NCBI RefSeq assembly: GCF_028606985.1
Contig: NZ_CP117416.1
Coordinates: 2,828,001 to 2,892,000 of the forward strand
DNA length: 64,000 nucleotides
From: Paenibacillus kyungheensis
Lineage (GTDB): Bacteria > Bacillota > Bacilli > Paenibacillales > Paenibacillaceae
Direction: 5' to 3'
Part shown: in pieces, positions 8,780 through 17,476 of the stretch
Numbering within the stretch: the first letter of the stretch is position 1
Layout of the letters: every line of letters begins with the position of its first letter
Translations under genes and position numbers: made by a program
Notes under the pieces: generated by a model
The model's input: only the letters and a program-made list of their open reading frames with translations
Databases searched by the model: none
What the model was told of the DNA's origin: nothing

Positions 8780-10080
8780 TATTTCATATTCGGGATAAAT
8801 TCCCGTTCCACTTCATATAATTCATCGAACATATTGCTGATTTCTTCAAGTGAACATACGGCTGCTGTTAATGGATCAGACATCAATGCATGACGTGCCA
8901 TTTCTTTATCATTACCGAGTACAGCACCTACAGCTAGTTCAAAAAATGCCATATTCGAGCGACACAGCGCAGCTAGATGTTCTGGTAGACTACCGAACTG
9001 ACAAGGGTTAATTCCATTACCATCAATCATACAAGCTACTTCGACCACACCATTTTGCGGTAAATTATGAATAAGCCCTTGATTAGGTACATTACCATAG
9101 ATCACTTTAGGTTCGTTTTTTAGCATCGCTTCTATAATAACTGCGGCATACTCATTACTATTTTTCAATTCGATAGGTAAAGTACCTTCTAATTGTTGTA
9201 AAATGCGCTCATCGTTTTCTTTTCTCCAAATAGGCCAGTTGTCTGCATAAAATCCTGTTGCACCGTTATACCCTGTATTACAATGCTGATCTATTAACTC
9301 CTGACGTTTACGATAATAAGGAATATATTCAGAAAAGTGTCCGCTAGATTCCGATACAAAAGCACCTAAATACTTCATTGCGTCTAAGCGCACAGGATCT
9401 TGACGCAGTAGCTCTTCGTCTTTTATTTTTTCCAGTAATACAGGGTACAAGTCTTCACCTTTATGCTTAAGTTCAACGAACCATGACATATGATTAATGC
9501 CACCTGCTCGCCATTCTAATTCGTTGTAAGGTACACCTGCATACTCTGCTAATTGACTGGATGTGTTCTGAATCGAGTGACACAGACCGACTACCGGAAG
9601 TTCTGTAATCCGTGAAGTCAGTAAGGTGACTGCTGACATTGGATTCGTATAATTCAAAATGGTAGCATGAGGAGCAAGGTCTTCAATATCTCTTACAATG
9701 TCAATCCAGCTTGGGAGCGTCCGCAACGTTTTGAACAAACCGCCTGGTCCAAGCGTATCTCCTATACACTGATTTACATTGTATTTAAGAGGAATCTCAT
9801 ACTCATACCTTACATTTTGCAGTCCACCGACTTCAATCTGATTAATAACAAATTGAGAGCCGCCAATGACTTCACGTCGATCTGTAGAAGCGATAACTTT
9901 CCAACGATTGCCTGTCATTTCGATCAACTTTTCGACCATACGACGAGCAATATCTAGACGCTTTGCATCAAGATCGACTAAAGCGATCGTGCCTCCATCG
10001 ATTCCTTCAATTTTTAGAATATCTGTAGTGATATCTTGTGTAAAAGCACTACCTGCACCAATAATAGATATTTTTGTCAT
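8779..10080 (-). CDS. GH4 family glycosidase, alpha-galactosidase type
   Basis: From ATG 10080 (AGAGAGGAAGAATTATA upstream) the protein is 433 aa. It has the GH4 NAD-binding start KISIIGAGSAF and the metal/active-site segment GLCHSIQ (Cys167-His168-Ser169), followed by the GGINHMSWF motif. GH4 enzymes use NAD+ and a divalent metal in a redox-elimination mechanism; the CHS motif is the one reported for alpha-galactosidases, against CHE, CHG, CDMP or CN(V/I)P in other specificities. It is cytoplasmic and lies between the ABC permease and a PfkB kinase gene. Given the AgaS-like gene in the locus, an alpha-N-acetylgalactosaminide or alpha-galactosaminide is an alternative substrate. Confidence 0.88.
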   Translation of the reverse strand: MTKISIIGAGSAFTQDITTDILKIEGIDGGTIALVDLDAKRLDIARRMVEKLIEMTGNRWKVIASTDRREVIGGSQFVINQIEVGGLQNVRYEYEIPLKYNVNQCIGDTLGPGGLFKTLRTLPSWIDIVRDIEDLAPHATILNYTNPMSAVTLLTSRITELPVVGLCHSIQNTSSQLAEYAGVPYNELEWRAGGINHMSWFVELKHKGEDLYPVLLEKIKDEELLRQDPVRLDAMKYLGAFVSESSGHFSEYIPYYRKRQELIDQHCNTGYNGATGFYADNWPIWRKENDERILQQLEGTLPIELKNSNEYAAVIIEAMLKNEPKVIYGNVPNQGLIHNLPQNGVVEVACMIDGNGINPCQFGSLPEHLAALCRSNMAFFELAVGAVLGNDKEMARHALMSDPLTAAVCSLEEISNMFDELYEVEREFIPNMK

Positions 10081-10122
10081 TATAATTCTTCCTCTCTGCA
10101 TGTTTATGATGATGGAATATTG

Positions 10123-10947
10123 TTATTTCATACCTGTCATGGTTAAGCCTTTGATAAATTGCTTTTGGAAAATAAGAAAAACAATCATGACAGGTAAAGT
10201 AATTAAGACAGCAGCAGACATCACAACATTGTAATTGACCACATGAGTTCCGTTAAAATACACAAGTGCCAGAGGTACAGTCATATGGTCGGTATCATTC
10301 AGTACGATTAACGGCCATAGATAATTGTTCCACGCATTCATAAATGTAAAGATACCAAGCGCTGATAGCATCGGCAAAATAAGAGGAGCAATAATTCGAA
10401 TCATCAATCGTAATTCACCAGCCCCATCTATTCGCGCAGCATCTAGCAAGTCTTGCGGGATATCTTCAATAAACTGTTTGGCTAAGAACACTCCATAAGA
10501 ACTAACGAGATTAGGCAAAATAATAGCGGCTAAATGATCAATCAATCCAAGTCTTGCAGTGATCAGATATGTGGGAATCATAATCACTTGAAAAGGAATC
10601 ATCATGGTTGCCAGAATCAATACAAATAAAATGCGTTTACCTTTAAATTGATGCTTAGCAAAAACGTAACCTGCAAGTGCACTTGTAAATAGTGTAATAA
10701 TGGTGATAATAACTGCTGAAATAGCACTATTCCACATCCATTTTACAAAGGGAGCATCTTCAAAAACAGTGAAATATCCTTCTAATGTCGGATGAGTTGG
10801 AAAGAAACTTCCCTGACCTGACATGATATCCATATTGCTTTTGAAAGAAGATACTACCATCCATAGATAAGGAACCATCATTGCCACCGCTGTCACGATT
10901 AGAAACACCAATACGATCGAATCCAACCATGGACTTTTTCGTTGCAT
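10123..10947 (-). CDS. Carbohydrate ABC transporter permease, MalG type
   Basis: The 274-aa protein has about six membrane segments and the cytoplasmic EAA loop reading DAARIDGAGELRLMIRIIAPLILP, which contacts the ATPase. It is one half of the permease channel together with the gene at 10963, 15 nt upstream. No ATP-binding subunit is encoded in the locus; in Gram-positive CUT1 systems a shared MsmX-type ATPase usually supplies energy. Confidence 0.93.
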   Translation of the reverse strand: MQRKSPWLDSIVLVFLIVTAVAMMVPYLWMVVSSFKSNMDIMSGQGSFFPTHPTLEGYFTVFEDAPFVKWMWNSAISAVIITIITLFTSALAGYVFAKHQFKGKRILFVLILATMMIPFQVIMIPTYLITARLGLIDHLAAIILPNLVSSYGVFLAKQFIEDIPQDLLDAARIDGAGELRLMIRIIAPLILPMLSALGIFTFMNAWNNYLWPLIVLNDTDHMTVPLALVYFNGTHVVNYNVVMSAAVLITLPVMIVFLIFQKQFIKGLTMTGMK

Positions 10948-10962
10948 CTGTATCTCCCCCTC

Positions 10963-11901
10963 TTATTGTTCCCAGCTAGCACGTCCTAATCGGAACTGAA
11001 TTAACGTTACGATTAAAATGATGATCAGGAATATCGTTGCCATTGCAGAAGCATAGCCCATATTGGAATTGGAAAAAGCTTGATCGTAAATATTAAGCGC
11101 TAAGACCCTTGTTTCGTTAAACGGTTCTCCTTTGGTCATAATCTGGAATTGTGGGAATGCTTGAAAATATGAAATCACTGTAGTGATCGTTACAAATAAC
11201 ATAGTTCTACGCAATAATGGCAACGTCACAAAAAAGAACAAGTGCCAGCGATTAGCTCCATCCAGAATAGCCGCTTCATAATACATATCAGCAATAGACT
11301 CTCTGCCTGCTATAAATAGTACAATATTATAGCCAATATCTGCCCAGAGCGTCATCATAATAACGGATAACAAGGCATACTTGGGATCACTTAACCAGTG
11401 AACAGGAGCAATATGTAGCTGACCGAGAATGACGTTGAACAATCCACTGTCATAATTCAAAATAGTTGTCCAAACAATAGCTGTTCCCGCTAGTGGAGCA
11501 ATAGCTGGTAAAAAGAACAAGGTACGAAACAAATTTTTAAGCCATTGTATTCGTATTGCATAGATCGCACTTGCAATAATCAATGTAATCACAATATTGC
11601 TGATCACAGTAATACCAACGAACTTAAAAGTGACCCAGAGCGATTTTAGAAAGACTGCATCTTGAAGTAACAATGTATAATTTTTCATTCCTGTAAAAAC
11701 AGCATGATTACTGAGCGGACTATAATCATAAAAAGATAACAACAAACTCCAAGCAATCGGTAGAAAAGCAAATACTCCAAAAAGAAGCAGAATCGGGGCT
11801 AGAGCAATACGCACAAACCATTTCTCATTTTGATATGAACGAGTGGTTCCTTTATCGAATGTTCTTTTACTGGTATTTCCAGCTTCGATACTTTTATTCA
11901 T
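10963..11901 (-). CDS. Carbohydrate ABC transporter permease, MalF type
   Basis: This 312-aa membrane protein has an N-terminal cytoplasmic tail, about six transmembrane segments and the EAA loop YYEAAILDGANRWHLFFFVTLPLL. It pairs with the MalG-type permease downstream and receives substrate from the lipoprotein encoded 16 nt upstream. Order binding protein, MalF, MalG is standard for CUT1 importers of di- and oligosaccharides. Confidence 0.93.
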   Translation of the reverse strand: MNKSIEAGNTSKRTFDKGTTRSYQNEKWFVRIALAPILLLFGVFAFLPIAWSLLLSFYDYSPLSNHAVFTGMKNYTLLLQDAVFLKSLWVTFKFVGITVISNIVITLIIASAIYAIRIQWLKNLFRTLFFLPAIAPLAGTAIVWTTILNYDSGLFNVILGQLHIAPVHWLSDPKYALLSVIMMTLWADIGYNIVLFIAGRESIADMYYEAAILDGANRWHLFFFVTLPLLRRTMLFVTITTVISYFQAFPQFQIMTKGEPFNETRVLALNIYDQAFSNSNMGYASAMATIFLIIILIVTLIQFRLGRASWEQ

Positions 11902-11917
11902 TCGCTATTCACCTCGA

Positions 11918-13195
11918 CTACTTGTGTTGGTCTTGACTTGAATTGATAGATTGTTCTATATTACTTAGACCCGTTTCGACGGTGATCTGTCCGCTTACAA
12001 TCAACTGAAAGTTATCATTAATCTGTTTGAAAAAATAATCTCGATCTGCAACAGGGCCAATCCATTGACCATACTTCAAAATATCAAGCGGTGCTTTCAT
12101 GTACGGATTTTCCTTCAGAAATTTAGGGTTATTTGCGACTTCTTTTTTGGGAGGTACTGTAAATGTACTTATATTCCATTGAAGCAGATTTTCATTTTCA
12201 CTTAGGAATTGAATAAAATTCAAAGCTTGCTTCTGTATTTCACTTTTACTGGCTACTACTACACCCCAACCTGATTCTGCTGCAAAATAAGGATTCTCAT
12301 TCGTAAATGAAGGAACAGGGACATATTCAAAGTCTTTCACCTTATAGTTATCCAGTCCAGAAGCAACCGTCCAAGGCCCACGATAGGTCATAGCAGAATT
12401 GCCACGGAAAAAGTAGTCAGAACTATCCAATTGACCGCCAAAAACAGAAAGATCAGTCACTTTATCTACACTAACTAAAGAAGTAAGCGCATTCATTGCT
12501 TGGATAGCTTCTGGAGTTTGAAAGCTTACATGGTTATCTGTTCCCCAGTACTTTCCATTCTGCTGCAAAATCATAGAAAGAAAGGTAAACGTAATATTGT
12601 CTAAAGAAATAAAATCAAATCCTTTGATTTGGATACCGTTATCATTACGTACTGTTAATATTTTGGCATTTTCGACTAAATCGTCCCATGTTTTGGGTGG
12701 GTACTCTAGCCCTTTGTTTTTGAACATTTCAGGATGGATTAACATACCTCCGTTTTCGAGGTTGTATTCAAGTGGTAAGCCATACAACTTTCCATTGTAT
12801 TGATAAGCTCCTAATGGTGCAGGATAATACTCTTTGCTGATCTTATCGATATTAGGAACTTCGGTCAGTGCTCCATTTTTACTATACTCAGGAACCCATG
12901 TACCAAACATCTCAGCTACGTCAGGAGGATTTTGTGCAGAAAAAGAAGCTTTAAGTTTTTGATTATACACATCATAAGGAAAAGTCTGAAAATCAATTTC
13001 GATATCGGGGTGTTTGGCTTCATAGGCTTGGATCAGCTTGTGATATGCATCATTCATTGCACTTTCTTGATGTGCCCAAAATACGATTTTAGTTTTACCA
13101 GAAGAGCCTACATTTTTAGAATTTGATGCACATCCTGCTAGCATCACTGTAATCAAGACTAGTAAGATGAGATAGTTCAAAACCTTAGTAAGCAT
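11918..13195 (-). CDS. Sugar ABC transporter substrate-binding lipoprotein
   Basis: The 425-aa protein begins with a lipoprotein signal peptide ending in the lipobox LAGC (Cys22), so it is anchored to the outer face of the membrane. The rest is a family 1 solute-binding protein (KIVFWAHQ near the mature N-terminus, DVAEMFGTWVPEY, GPWTVASG). It captures the sugar substrate for the two permeases. It is separated from the DeoR gene by 146 bp holding an inverted repeat, so a second promoter may lie here. Confidence 0.93.
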   Translation of the reverse strand: MLTKVLNYLILLVLITVMLAGCASNSKNVGSSGKTKIVFWAHQESAMNDAYHKLIQAYEAKHPDIEIDFQTFPYDVYNQKLKASFSAQNPPDVAEMFGTWVPEYSKNGALTEVPNIDKISKEYYPAPLGAYQYNGKLYGLPLEYNLENGGMLIHPEMFKNKGLEYPPKTWDDLVENAKILTVRNDNGIQIKGFDFISLDNITFTFLSMILQQNGKYWGTDNHVSFQTPEAIQAMNALTSLVSVDKVTDLSVFGGQLDSSDYFFRGNSAMTYRGPWTVASGLDNYKVKDFEYVPVPSFTNENPYFAAESGWGVVVASKSEIQKQALNFIQFLSENENLLQWNISTFTVPPKKEVANNPKFLKENPYMKAPLDILKYGQWIGPVADRDYFFKQINDNFQLIVSGQITVETGLSNIEQSINSSQDQHK

Positions 13196-13255
13196 ATCAA
13201 TGAATTCCCCCTTTCAAATTCAGTAGTCTTACATGCTCTATTGCTATTACATATA

Positions 13256-13305
13256 ACGTATAGACCAAAGTTGGATATTCGATATAAACAACCTTGTCTA
13301 TACGT
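13256..13305. promoter_or_regulatory. Inverted repeat upstream of sugar-binding protein gene
   Basis: ACGTATAGAC (13256-13265) and its exact reverse complement GTCTATACGT (13296-13305) flank a 30-bp spacer, giving a 40-bp centre-to-centre spacing, close to four helical turns. The second copy also forms the palindrome TATACGTATA. The repeat lies 61-110 bp upstream of the binding-protein start, which suits an operator pair or looping site. The binding factor is unknown. Confidence 0.45.
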
Positions 13306-13341
13306 ATAAACAGCTATATCATCAGATAGATATCTCGATCA

Positions 13342-14121
13342 TTAGACTAATTGCAGTTGAACATGTTCTTTGTCACATAATTGCTGTAACCAGGAGTCAG
13401 CATGTACATTAGTGATAATGCCGGTCACTTCTTTTAAAGGCATAATCGTAAATAAAGCTGTTTTTTCAAGTTTACTTTGGTCGAATACCGCATACACTTC
13501 ACTAGAACGTTCACTTAATTGCTGAGCAATCCGTACTTCTAATTCAGAATGCATCGTAAATCCTCGTTCAGATGCGACACCATCTACACCCAGGAACATT
13601 TTGCTCAAATTGATCTTCTGAATAACACTTTCAGCTAAAGGACCGATTAATTCATAACTTTGTGAGCGCATTACGCCACCAGTTAGAACCACTTGAATCC
13701 CTTCTGCATCTGCCAATTCAAAAGCAATATTGACGGCATTGGTAACCACAGTAATATTTTTATGATGCTTTAATGCCATCGCTATCAAAAAAGTAGTTGT
13801 ACCACCTGTAAGTCCAATAACATCACCATCAACGACTAATGCAGCAGCAGCTTCCGCAATTTTTTGCTTATCTGGTTGCTGAGCCAACTGTTTATCGACA
13901 AATGGAACTTCATCCTGACTGATTTTGCTTCCACCTTCGTAGACGGCTCCACCAATGGTACGAATAAGCTGTCCTTCTTTCTCCATGAGGTCGAGATCAC
14001 GTCTAGCTGTAGCTTCAGAGCAACCAATAACTCCAGTGATTTCTTGAACAGATATTTTGCCATTCTTTTTGATCATATCCATAATTTTTGTACGTCGTAA
14101 TTCACTTTTAGAATACTCCAT
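13342..14121 (-). CDS. DeoR family transcriptional regulator of the sugar operon
   Basis: This 259-aa protein has the DeoR layout: an N-terminal winged helix (KISVQEITGVIGCSEATARRDLDLMEKEG, recognition helix with the ATxRRDLxxL signature) and a C-terminal sugar-phosphate sensor domain with GLTGGTTTFLIA and the FLGVDGV motif. Members include AgaR, GlpR and LacR, which are relieved of DNA binding by phosphorylated sugars. It lies inside the gene cluster between the kinase (14240) and the binding protein. The repeated sites at 16052-16240 are its probable operators (inference). Confidence 0.92.
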   Translation of the reverse strand: MEYSKSELRRTKIMDMIKKNGKISVQEITGVIGCSEATARRDLDLMEKEGQLIRTIGGAVYEGGSKISQDEVPFVDKQLAQQPDKQKIAEAAAALVVDGDVIGLTGGTTTFLIAMALKHHKNITVVTNAVNIAFELADAEGIQVVLTGGVMRSQSYELIGPLAESVIQKINLSKMFLGVDGVASERGFTMHSELEVRIAQQLSERSSEVYAVFDQSKLEKTALFTIMPLKEVTGIITNVHADSWLQQLCDKEHVQLQLV

Positions 14122-14239
14122 TTCTGCAATCTCCTTTGATTGTTATGAGCATTATTAATATAATTTTGCTCTTTTTAATCATTTTGTATGATTACAGAAT
14201 GAATTGCAAGCATCTATTATAGGATAATTTTGTTCACCT

Positions 14240-15172
14240 TTATAAGGGAATGACCTGAACAGCAGATTCTAACTCCAGGTAAGTCGCATAATCCATATCG
14301 CCTGCTTTTTCAGATAATGCATTTGCAGTGGCAACAGCAGAAGCTAACTTTAACTGTTGTATAGGTTCATACTGTTTTGATGTTGCAAATGCCATCCCTG
14401 CTACAAAAGCATCACCGCACCCCACCGTATTGATGGCTTGAATAGATGGAGATATCACTTGATACACTTGCTTATTGATAATCGCAATAGACCCCTGACT
14501 TCCTCGGGTAATGCAAACTTTCTCTATACCACGATCAATTAGAAGCCAAGCGGCGTCAATGTATTGTTGATCTGTAGTCAGCAAAGTATTGGTCCATTGC
14601 TCTAACTCTTGTTGATTCGGTTTGATAAAATAAGGCTTAGCTTGGATCGAATCTGTAAAAGCAGCTCCACTTGTATCCAAAAAAGCATGTCCGCCTGCCT
14701 GCTGTACAATTTCGATGAGTTCAGCATATCCATTCGTCGCCACTCCTTGAGGCAAGCTTCCTGAAAAAACAATAATCGTAGACATCTGTGCAAGTTGCTG
14801 TATTTTCTGTTTGATAGCTATCCATTGCGATGAAGAAATGATAAGCCCCGGTTCTAACAATTCAGTAGAAGCATGTTGATTGGATTCATCAATAATATTG
14901 AGACATATTCTAGATTCACCCGATGTCATAACAAAATCTGTGCTTATTTTTCGTGTTTGTAGCAAATGGTCTATCTGTTGCCCATTGTCTCCTCCTATAC
15001 AACCAGAAGCAATCACTTCGCCACCTAATAATTTGATAATTTTTGCTACGTTATTTCCTTTACCACCTGGTTCTGTGAGTACACGTCTAACCCGATTGAC
15101 CTGATGTGTAGCAAATGAATCCATATAATAGGTTTTATCTACTGCTGCATTTAAGGTCACCGTAGTAATCAT
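14240..15172 (-). CDS. lacC: Tagatose-6-phosphate kinase / 1-phosphofructokinase family
   Basis: The 310-aa protein belongs to the LacC/FruK branch of PfkB kinases: start MITTVTLNAAVDKTYY, GGKGNNVAKIIKLLGG, SGSLPQGV and the catalytic NTVGCGDAFVAGMA. It would phosphorylate tagatose-6-phosphate to tagatose-1,6-bisphosphate, the substrate of the aldolase whose stop codon it overlaps by 4 nt. 1-phosphofructokinase activity cannot be excluded from sequence alone, but no fructose PTS gene is nearby. Confidence 0.85.
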   Translation of the reverse strand: MITTVTLNAAVDKTYYMDSFATHQVNRVRRVLTEPGGKGNNVAKIIKLLGGEVIASGCIGGDNGQQIDHLLQTRKISTDFVMTSGESRICLNIIDESNQHASTELLEPGLIISSSQWIAIKQKIQQLAQMSTIIVFSGSLPQGVATNGYAELIEIVQQAGGHAFLDTSGAAFTDSIQAKPYFIKPNQQELEQWTNTLLTTDQQYIDAAWLLIDRGIEKVCITRGSQGSIAIINKQVYQVISPSIQAINTVGCGDAFVAGMAFATSKQYEPIQQLKLASAVATANALSEKAGDMDYATYLELESAVQVIPL

Positions 15173-16035
15173 TGTAAAACGCCTGCTTTACCTGCCGATC
15201 CGCATAGTCCAATTTTTTGCATTGCTAATTGTTTAACCGCTTCTTTAGCAGGAATCATATATTTACGTGGATCATTTTCGGAAGGATTCTCGTCAAAAAT
15301 TTGTTTAATCGCATCTGAGAAAGCGATACGTAATTCAGTAGCTACATTCATTTTGGACATGCCTAGAGCAACCGCTCGCTTCACTTGTTCTGCTGGAATA
15401 CCTGAACCTCCGTGAAGTACCAGTGGAATATCGACCAATGCTGCAATTTTCTCGATTCGTTCAAAATCAATATGAGGATCGCCTTTGTAAATACCATGAG
15501 CTGTTCCGATCGCAGGTGCTAATGTGAGTACTCCTGTTTGTTTTACAAATTGTAGACATTCTTCAGGATCTGCTAATAAAGCATCTTGTTCATCGACAAC
15601 GATATCGTCTTCTACCCCTCCTACTTTGCCAAGCTCTGCTTCTACATTCACACCAGCAGCATTTGCTATTTCCATAACTTTACTAGTGATGGCTACATTA
15701 TCTTCATAAGGATGCATTGAAGCATCAATCATGACCGAGGTATAACCTGCCCGTATACATTCAATAATAAGATTGAACTCTGTACAATGATCCAAATGAA
15801 GTGCAATTGGAATAGAAGATTGATTCGCAGCAACTGTAGCTGCTTCGACTAGATACTTCGCACCTAAATGACGAACAGTACCTACTGTCGATTGGATAAT
15901 AAGTGGAGATTCCATTTCTGTAGCAGCATCTACAACAGCCTGTAGCATTTCCAAAGTATGTACATTGAAAGCAGCTACAGCATAGTGATGTTCTCTTGCC
16001 TTTTGGAGCATGACAGTTGATGAAATAATTGGCAT
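15169..16035 (-). CDS. Class II fructose/tagatose-bisphosphate aldolase
   Basis: This 288-aa protein is a zinc class II aldolase of the GatY/KbaY/FbaA group. Visible motifs are HLDHC near residue 84 (catalytic Asp and zinc His), AELGKVGGVEDD, GTAHGIY with the second zinc His and LHGGSGIP with the third. It cleaves ketose-1,6-bisphosphate to dihydroxyacetone phosphate and glyceraldehyde-3-phosphate. First gene of the leftward operon, with TAAGGAGA just before the start and two operator-like repeats immediately upstream. Tagatose specificity is inferred from the neighbouring LacC- and AgaS-like genes. Confidence 0.88.
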   Translation of the reverse strand: MPIISSTVMLQKAREHHYAVAAFNVHTLEMLQAVVDAATEMESPLIIQSTVGTVRHLGAKYLVEAATVAANQSSIPIALHLDHCTEFNLIIECIRAGYTSVMIDASMHPYEDNVAITSKVMEIANAAGVNVEAELGKVGGVEDDIVVDEQDALLADPEECLQFVKQTGVLTLAPAIGTAHGIYKGDPHIDFERIEKIAALVDIPLVLHGGSGIPAEQVKRAVALGMSKMNVATELRIAFSDAIKQIFDENPSENDPRKYMIPAKEAVKQLAMQKIGLCGSAGKAGVLQ

Positions 16036-16051
16036 ATTAGCATCTCCTTAA

Positions 16052-16240
16052 TGATTGAATAAATCATTTAAATTGATTCTTTAGATCATTTTTTAATTAT
16101 GATACTCTTAATTAATGATCAAAACAATCTTTTTTTATTTATTTTTACAAATTTATTTATTTTTCGATTAAAAAAGCATAATGAATATCACAATAATCAA
16201 ATTTTGATTTAATAAATCATAAATATGATTGAAAAAATCA
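16052..16240. promoter_or_regulatory. Four TGATT-N5-AATCA-like operators in a divergent promoter
   Basis: Four 15-bp near-palindromes lie between the aldolase and AgaS-like genes: 16052-16066 TGATTGAATAAATCA, 16074-16088 TGATTCTTTAGATCA, 16205-16219 TGATTTAATAAATCA and 16226-16240 TGATTGAAAAAATCA. Two sit just upstream of the aldolase ribosome binding site and two sit about 80-110 bp upstream of the AgaS-like start. A weaker copy is at 16116-16130. The pairs have centre spacings of 22 and 21 bp, two helical turns. The direct repeat AAATATACTATAT (16249-16261 and 16292-16304) may mark -10 elements. The likely binder is the locus DeoR protein (inference). Confidence 0.7.
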
Positions 16241-16316
16241 AATTAAAGAAATATACTATATATGAAGTCCGCTCGTAATGATTATCTTGCAAAATATACT
16301 ATATGGAGGTCAATTC

Positions 16317-17360
16317 ATGAACTTAACGTATCAGGAAGTGAAAAAGCAATATACAGCCCTACATCAGACATTCAATTATATGTTAGAACATCGTCAAGCT
16401 ATCCAAGACTTACTGGAACAACTTCATCCTACTTCTATTACCTTTGTAGGTTGCGGTTCTAGTTACTGTTTAAGTGAATCGGCTGCTTTTTCTACTCGTT
16501 TGTATACCAATATGCTTGCATCCGCATTAGCAGGGGGCGATCTCATGCTAAATGCAAAGCGATATGCTCCCCTTTTGGCAAATACATTATTGGTTGCTCC
16601 ATCACGTTCAGGTAGTACAAGCGAAATTATAGAAGCTATTCAACGTGTACGTAAACAACAACCTCTTGCCGTTCTTTCTATATCCTGTGTATCCAGTTCT
16701 CCTTTATCTACAGAAGCTGATTTATCGTTAGAATTACCATGGGCGTTTGATCATAGTGTATGCCAGACTCGTACAGTGACGAATTTGTATGTAGCTAATC
16801 TATTGATTAATGCTTTTTGGAGTAATAACGAAAAATTAATTGAGGATATTCAAAGTGCCATTCAAATGGGCGAATCTTATATGGAAAAAGTAGAAGCTTC
16901 GATTCGAGAAGTGGCTGATTTCGCATGGAAACGTGTCATTTTATTAGCAGATGGTGAATTACAAGGATTAGCTAATGAAGGTGCAATTGCTATCACTGAA
17001 ATTGCTCAAGCAGAAGCTCATGCTTTTCACTTATTAGATGTTCGCCATGGTCCAATGGTAACTATTGATCAAGATACTTTGGTGATTGCAGCACTAACTG
17101 GAGAAGGCACATCGTATCAACACAATCTTATTCAAGATATCCATGCTCGTGGAGCACGAATTATTGCGTTAGCAGATCACTCCAATCGGATTCCAGACGC
17201 ATCGGTAAATCTAGGCATTGTTTTAGAACAACCTTTGCATCCAGCAGCTCAAGGGATTCCTTTTATTTTCATCCCACAAATAGTAGCATTAGCCAGTGCA
17301 GAGCGTCAGAATATCAATCCTGATCAACCGGATGGATTGGAAGCATGGGTCAAGTTGTAA
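16317..17360 (+). CDS. SIS-domain sugar isomerase/deaminase, AgaS-like
   Basis: The ATG at 16317 follows TGGAGGTCAATTC and gives 347 aa. Two SIS domains are visible, the first with FVGCGSSYCLSESAAF and PSRSGSTSEIIEAI, the second with DVRHGPMVTI, the phospho-sugar pattern of the GlmS isomerase half; there is no glutaminase domain. The AgaS/FrlB group converts amino-sugar or fructosamine phosphates to ketose phosphates. With LacC-like and tagatose-bisphosphate aldolase-like partners, conversion of galactosamine-6-phosphate to tagatose-6-phosphate is the best guess. It is transcribed divergently from the operon across the shared operators. Confidence 0.83.
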   Translation: MNLTYQEVKKQYTALHQTFNYMLEHRQAIQDLLEQLHPTSITFVGCGSSYCLSESAAFSTRLYTNMLASALAGGDLMLNAKRYAPLLANTLLVAPSRSGSTSEIIEAIQRVRKQQPLAVLSISCVSSSPLSTEADLSLELPWAFDHSVCQTRTVTNLYVANLLINAFWSNNEKLIEDIQSAIQMGESYMEKVEASIREVADFAWKRVILLADGELQGLANEGAIAITEIAQAEAHAFHLLDVRHGPMVTIDQDTLVIAALTGEGTSYQHNLIQDIHARGARIIALADHSNRIPDASVNLGIVLEQPLHPAAQGIPFIFIPQIVALASAERQNINPDQPDGLEAWVKL

Positions 17361-17398
17361 AGATCGATTTTTGATAGCTATAATGCCTTATATACAAT

Positions 17399-17450
17399 AA
17401 AATCAAAAAGAGAACAGTCCTTTATAAGGATCTGTTCTCTTTTTGATTTT
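17399..17450. terminator. Bidirectional terminator
   Basis: AAAATCAAAAAGAGAACAG pairs with CTGTTCTCTTTTTGATTTT; the stem extends into AGTCC/GGATC with a short loop. It lies between the convergent AgaS-like and TauE/SafE-like genes. Confidence 0.88.
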
Positions 17451-17476
17451 ACTATTTTGCATGTAGTTTATTTATT

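Noticed and set aside
16036..16316. AT-rich repeats considered as a CRISPR-like or origin-like (iteron) array
   Set aside because: Unequal spacing, placement in a divergent promoter and palindromic units fit operators better; no replication gene is near.
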